From DATFXF01 sp035258565 (GTDB lineage Bacteria > Acidobacteriota > Terriglobia > Acidiferrales > UBA7541), in the NCBI GenBank assembly GCA_035258565.1, contig DATFXF010000355.1:1-5978 (forward strand): a DNA stretch of 5,978 nucleotides. Reading direction: 5' to 3'. This document shows, piece by piece, positions 5,606 to 5,978 of this stretch. Below the pieces are notes generated by a model. That model saw only the letters and a program-made list of their open reading frames with translations, was not told the DNA's origin and did not search any database. The number at the start of each line of letters is the position of its first letter. The stretch's first letter is position 1. The position numbers and the translations under genes were made by a program.

Positions 5606-5978
5606 GGCTCCGCCTTTCCCTCCGCGTCGAGCCTGCCCGTATGCCGCAAAACACCTACGAGCATGCCGCTCAAGCCTACCACCACCAACAGCCCGCCTAT
5701 GTCCGCAAGGCCCCCGGCCACAAGCCCCCAGTTGAGCTCAAGCAGCACGAAGACAGGCAACACCACCGAGCCCAGCAGGAAGACCAAAACCCAGCGCCGC
5801 TTCCAGCGTTCTCTCAAAAAGACGAAGCGTTGCACAAACGCAAGCAAGATAGCCAGCAAACCGAACTCGATGATGTGCGCGTGGGCTGCGATTTTCACCG
5901 CCTTCTCGCCCTGCAGCCCGCCATAGGCATCCACAGCTTGGGTGGCTTGGGCGAGGTTGTCCTGGGAGGCGCTCTCCA
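5602..5978 (-). CDS. Membrane protein with HxH motif, first of a paralogous pair (start beyond window edge)
   Basis: The reading frame is open from the TGA stop at 5602-5604 to the right window edge, so the true start is outside. The GTG at 5934 is probably internal: the 14 codons before it (ESASQDNLAQATQA) continue the similarity to the paralogue. At least 124 residues are visible. Numbered from that GTG, there are three membrane segments, about 21-40 (IIEFGLLAILLAFVQRFVFL), 48-66 and 73-96. A histidine pair, AHAHI (H18, H20), immediately precedes the first of them; comparison with the paralogue predicts one more N-terminal segment outside the window. Charged residues (RERWKRR) mark the cytoplasmic loop after it. 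The family is not recognised. It is the most upstream visible gene of the minus-strand operon and overlaps the next gene by 4 bases (TTGA). Confidence 0.65.
   Translation of the reverse strand, partial: ESASQDNLAQATQAVDAYGGLQGEKAVKIAAHAHIIEFGLLAILLAFVQRFVFLRERWKRRWVLVFLLGSVVLPVFVLLELNWGLVAGGLADIGGLLVVVGLSGMLVGVLRHTGRLDAEGKAEP

Overview
The window looks like chromosomal DNA of a moderately GC-rich environmental bacterium, most likely an acidobacterium or a close relative. The main clue is the truncated gene at the left edge. It encodes the C-terminal barrel of an Oar-like TonB-dependent receptor, a type greatly expanded in Acidobacteria. No rRNA or other marker gene is present, so the assignment is an inference.

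Layout, left to right. (1) The end of the receptor gene (+ strand, to 1178), followed by a strong intrinsic terminator (1216-1246). (2) A short non-coding stretch with only weak hairpins. (3) A two-gene minus-strand unit, transcribed from 2376 down to 1440: a small Cdd1-family helix-hairpin-helix protein, then a PadR-family regulator whose start overlaps the end of the small gene by 14 bp. (4) A compact divergent control region (about 2388-2440) with a perfect 17-bp palindrome and interleaved promoter elements for both directions. (5) A VOC (glyoxalase/bleomycin-resistance fold) protein on the + strand, with two plausible starts. (6) A 118-bp convergent spacer with no clear content. (7) A tightly packed minus-strand operon reading in from the right edge: a small multi-spanning membrane protein (cut by the window end), a second related membrane protein, a ketopantoate-reductase-family NAD(P)H-dependent dehydrogenase, and an LLM-class (luciferase-like) flavin/deazaflavin oxidoreductase. 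The first two junctions are 4-base stop/start overlaps (TTGA, ATGA) and the last gap is 28 bp, so these genes are probably co-transcribed and translationally coupled.

Working together: the likeliest regulatory story is that PadR binds the palindrome and represses both its own Cdd1-padR unit and the VOC gene. The right-hand operon pairs two redox enzymes with two HxH-motif membrane proteins. The substrates cannot be read from the sequence. No mobile element, CRISPR array, tRNA or rRNA was seen.
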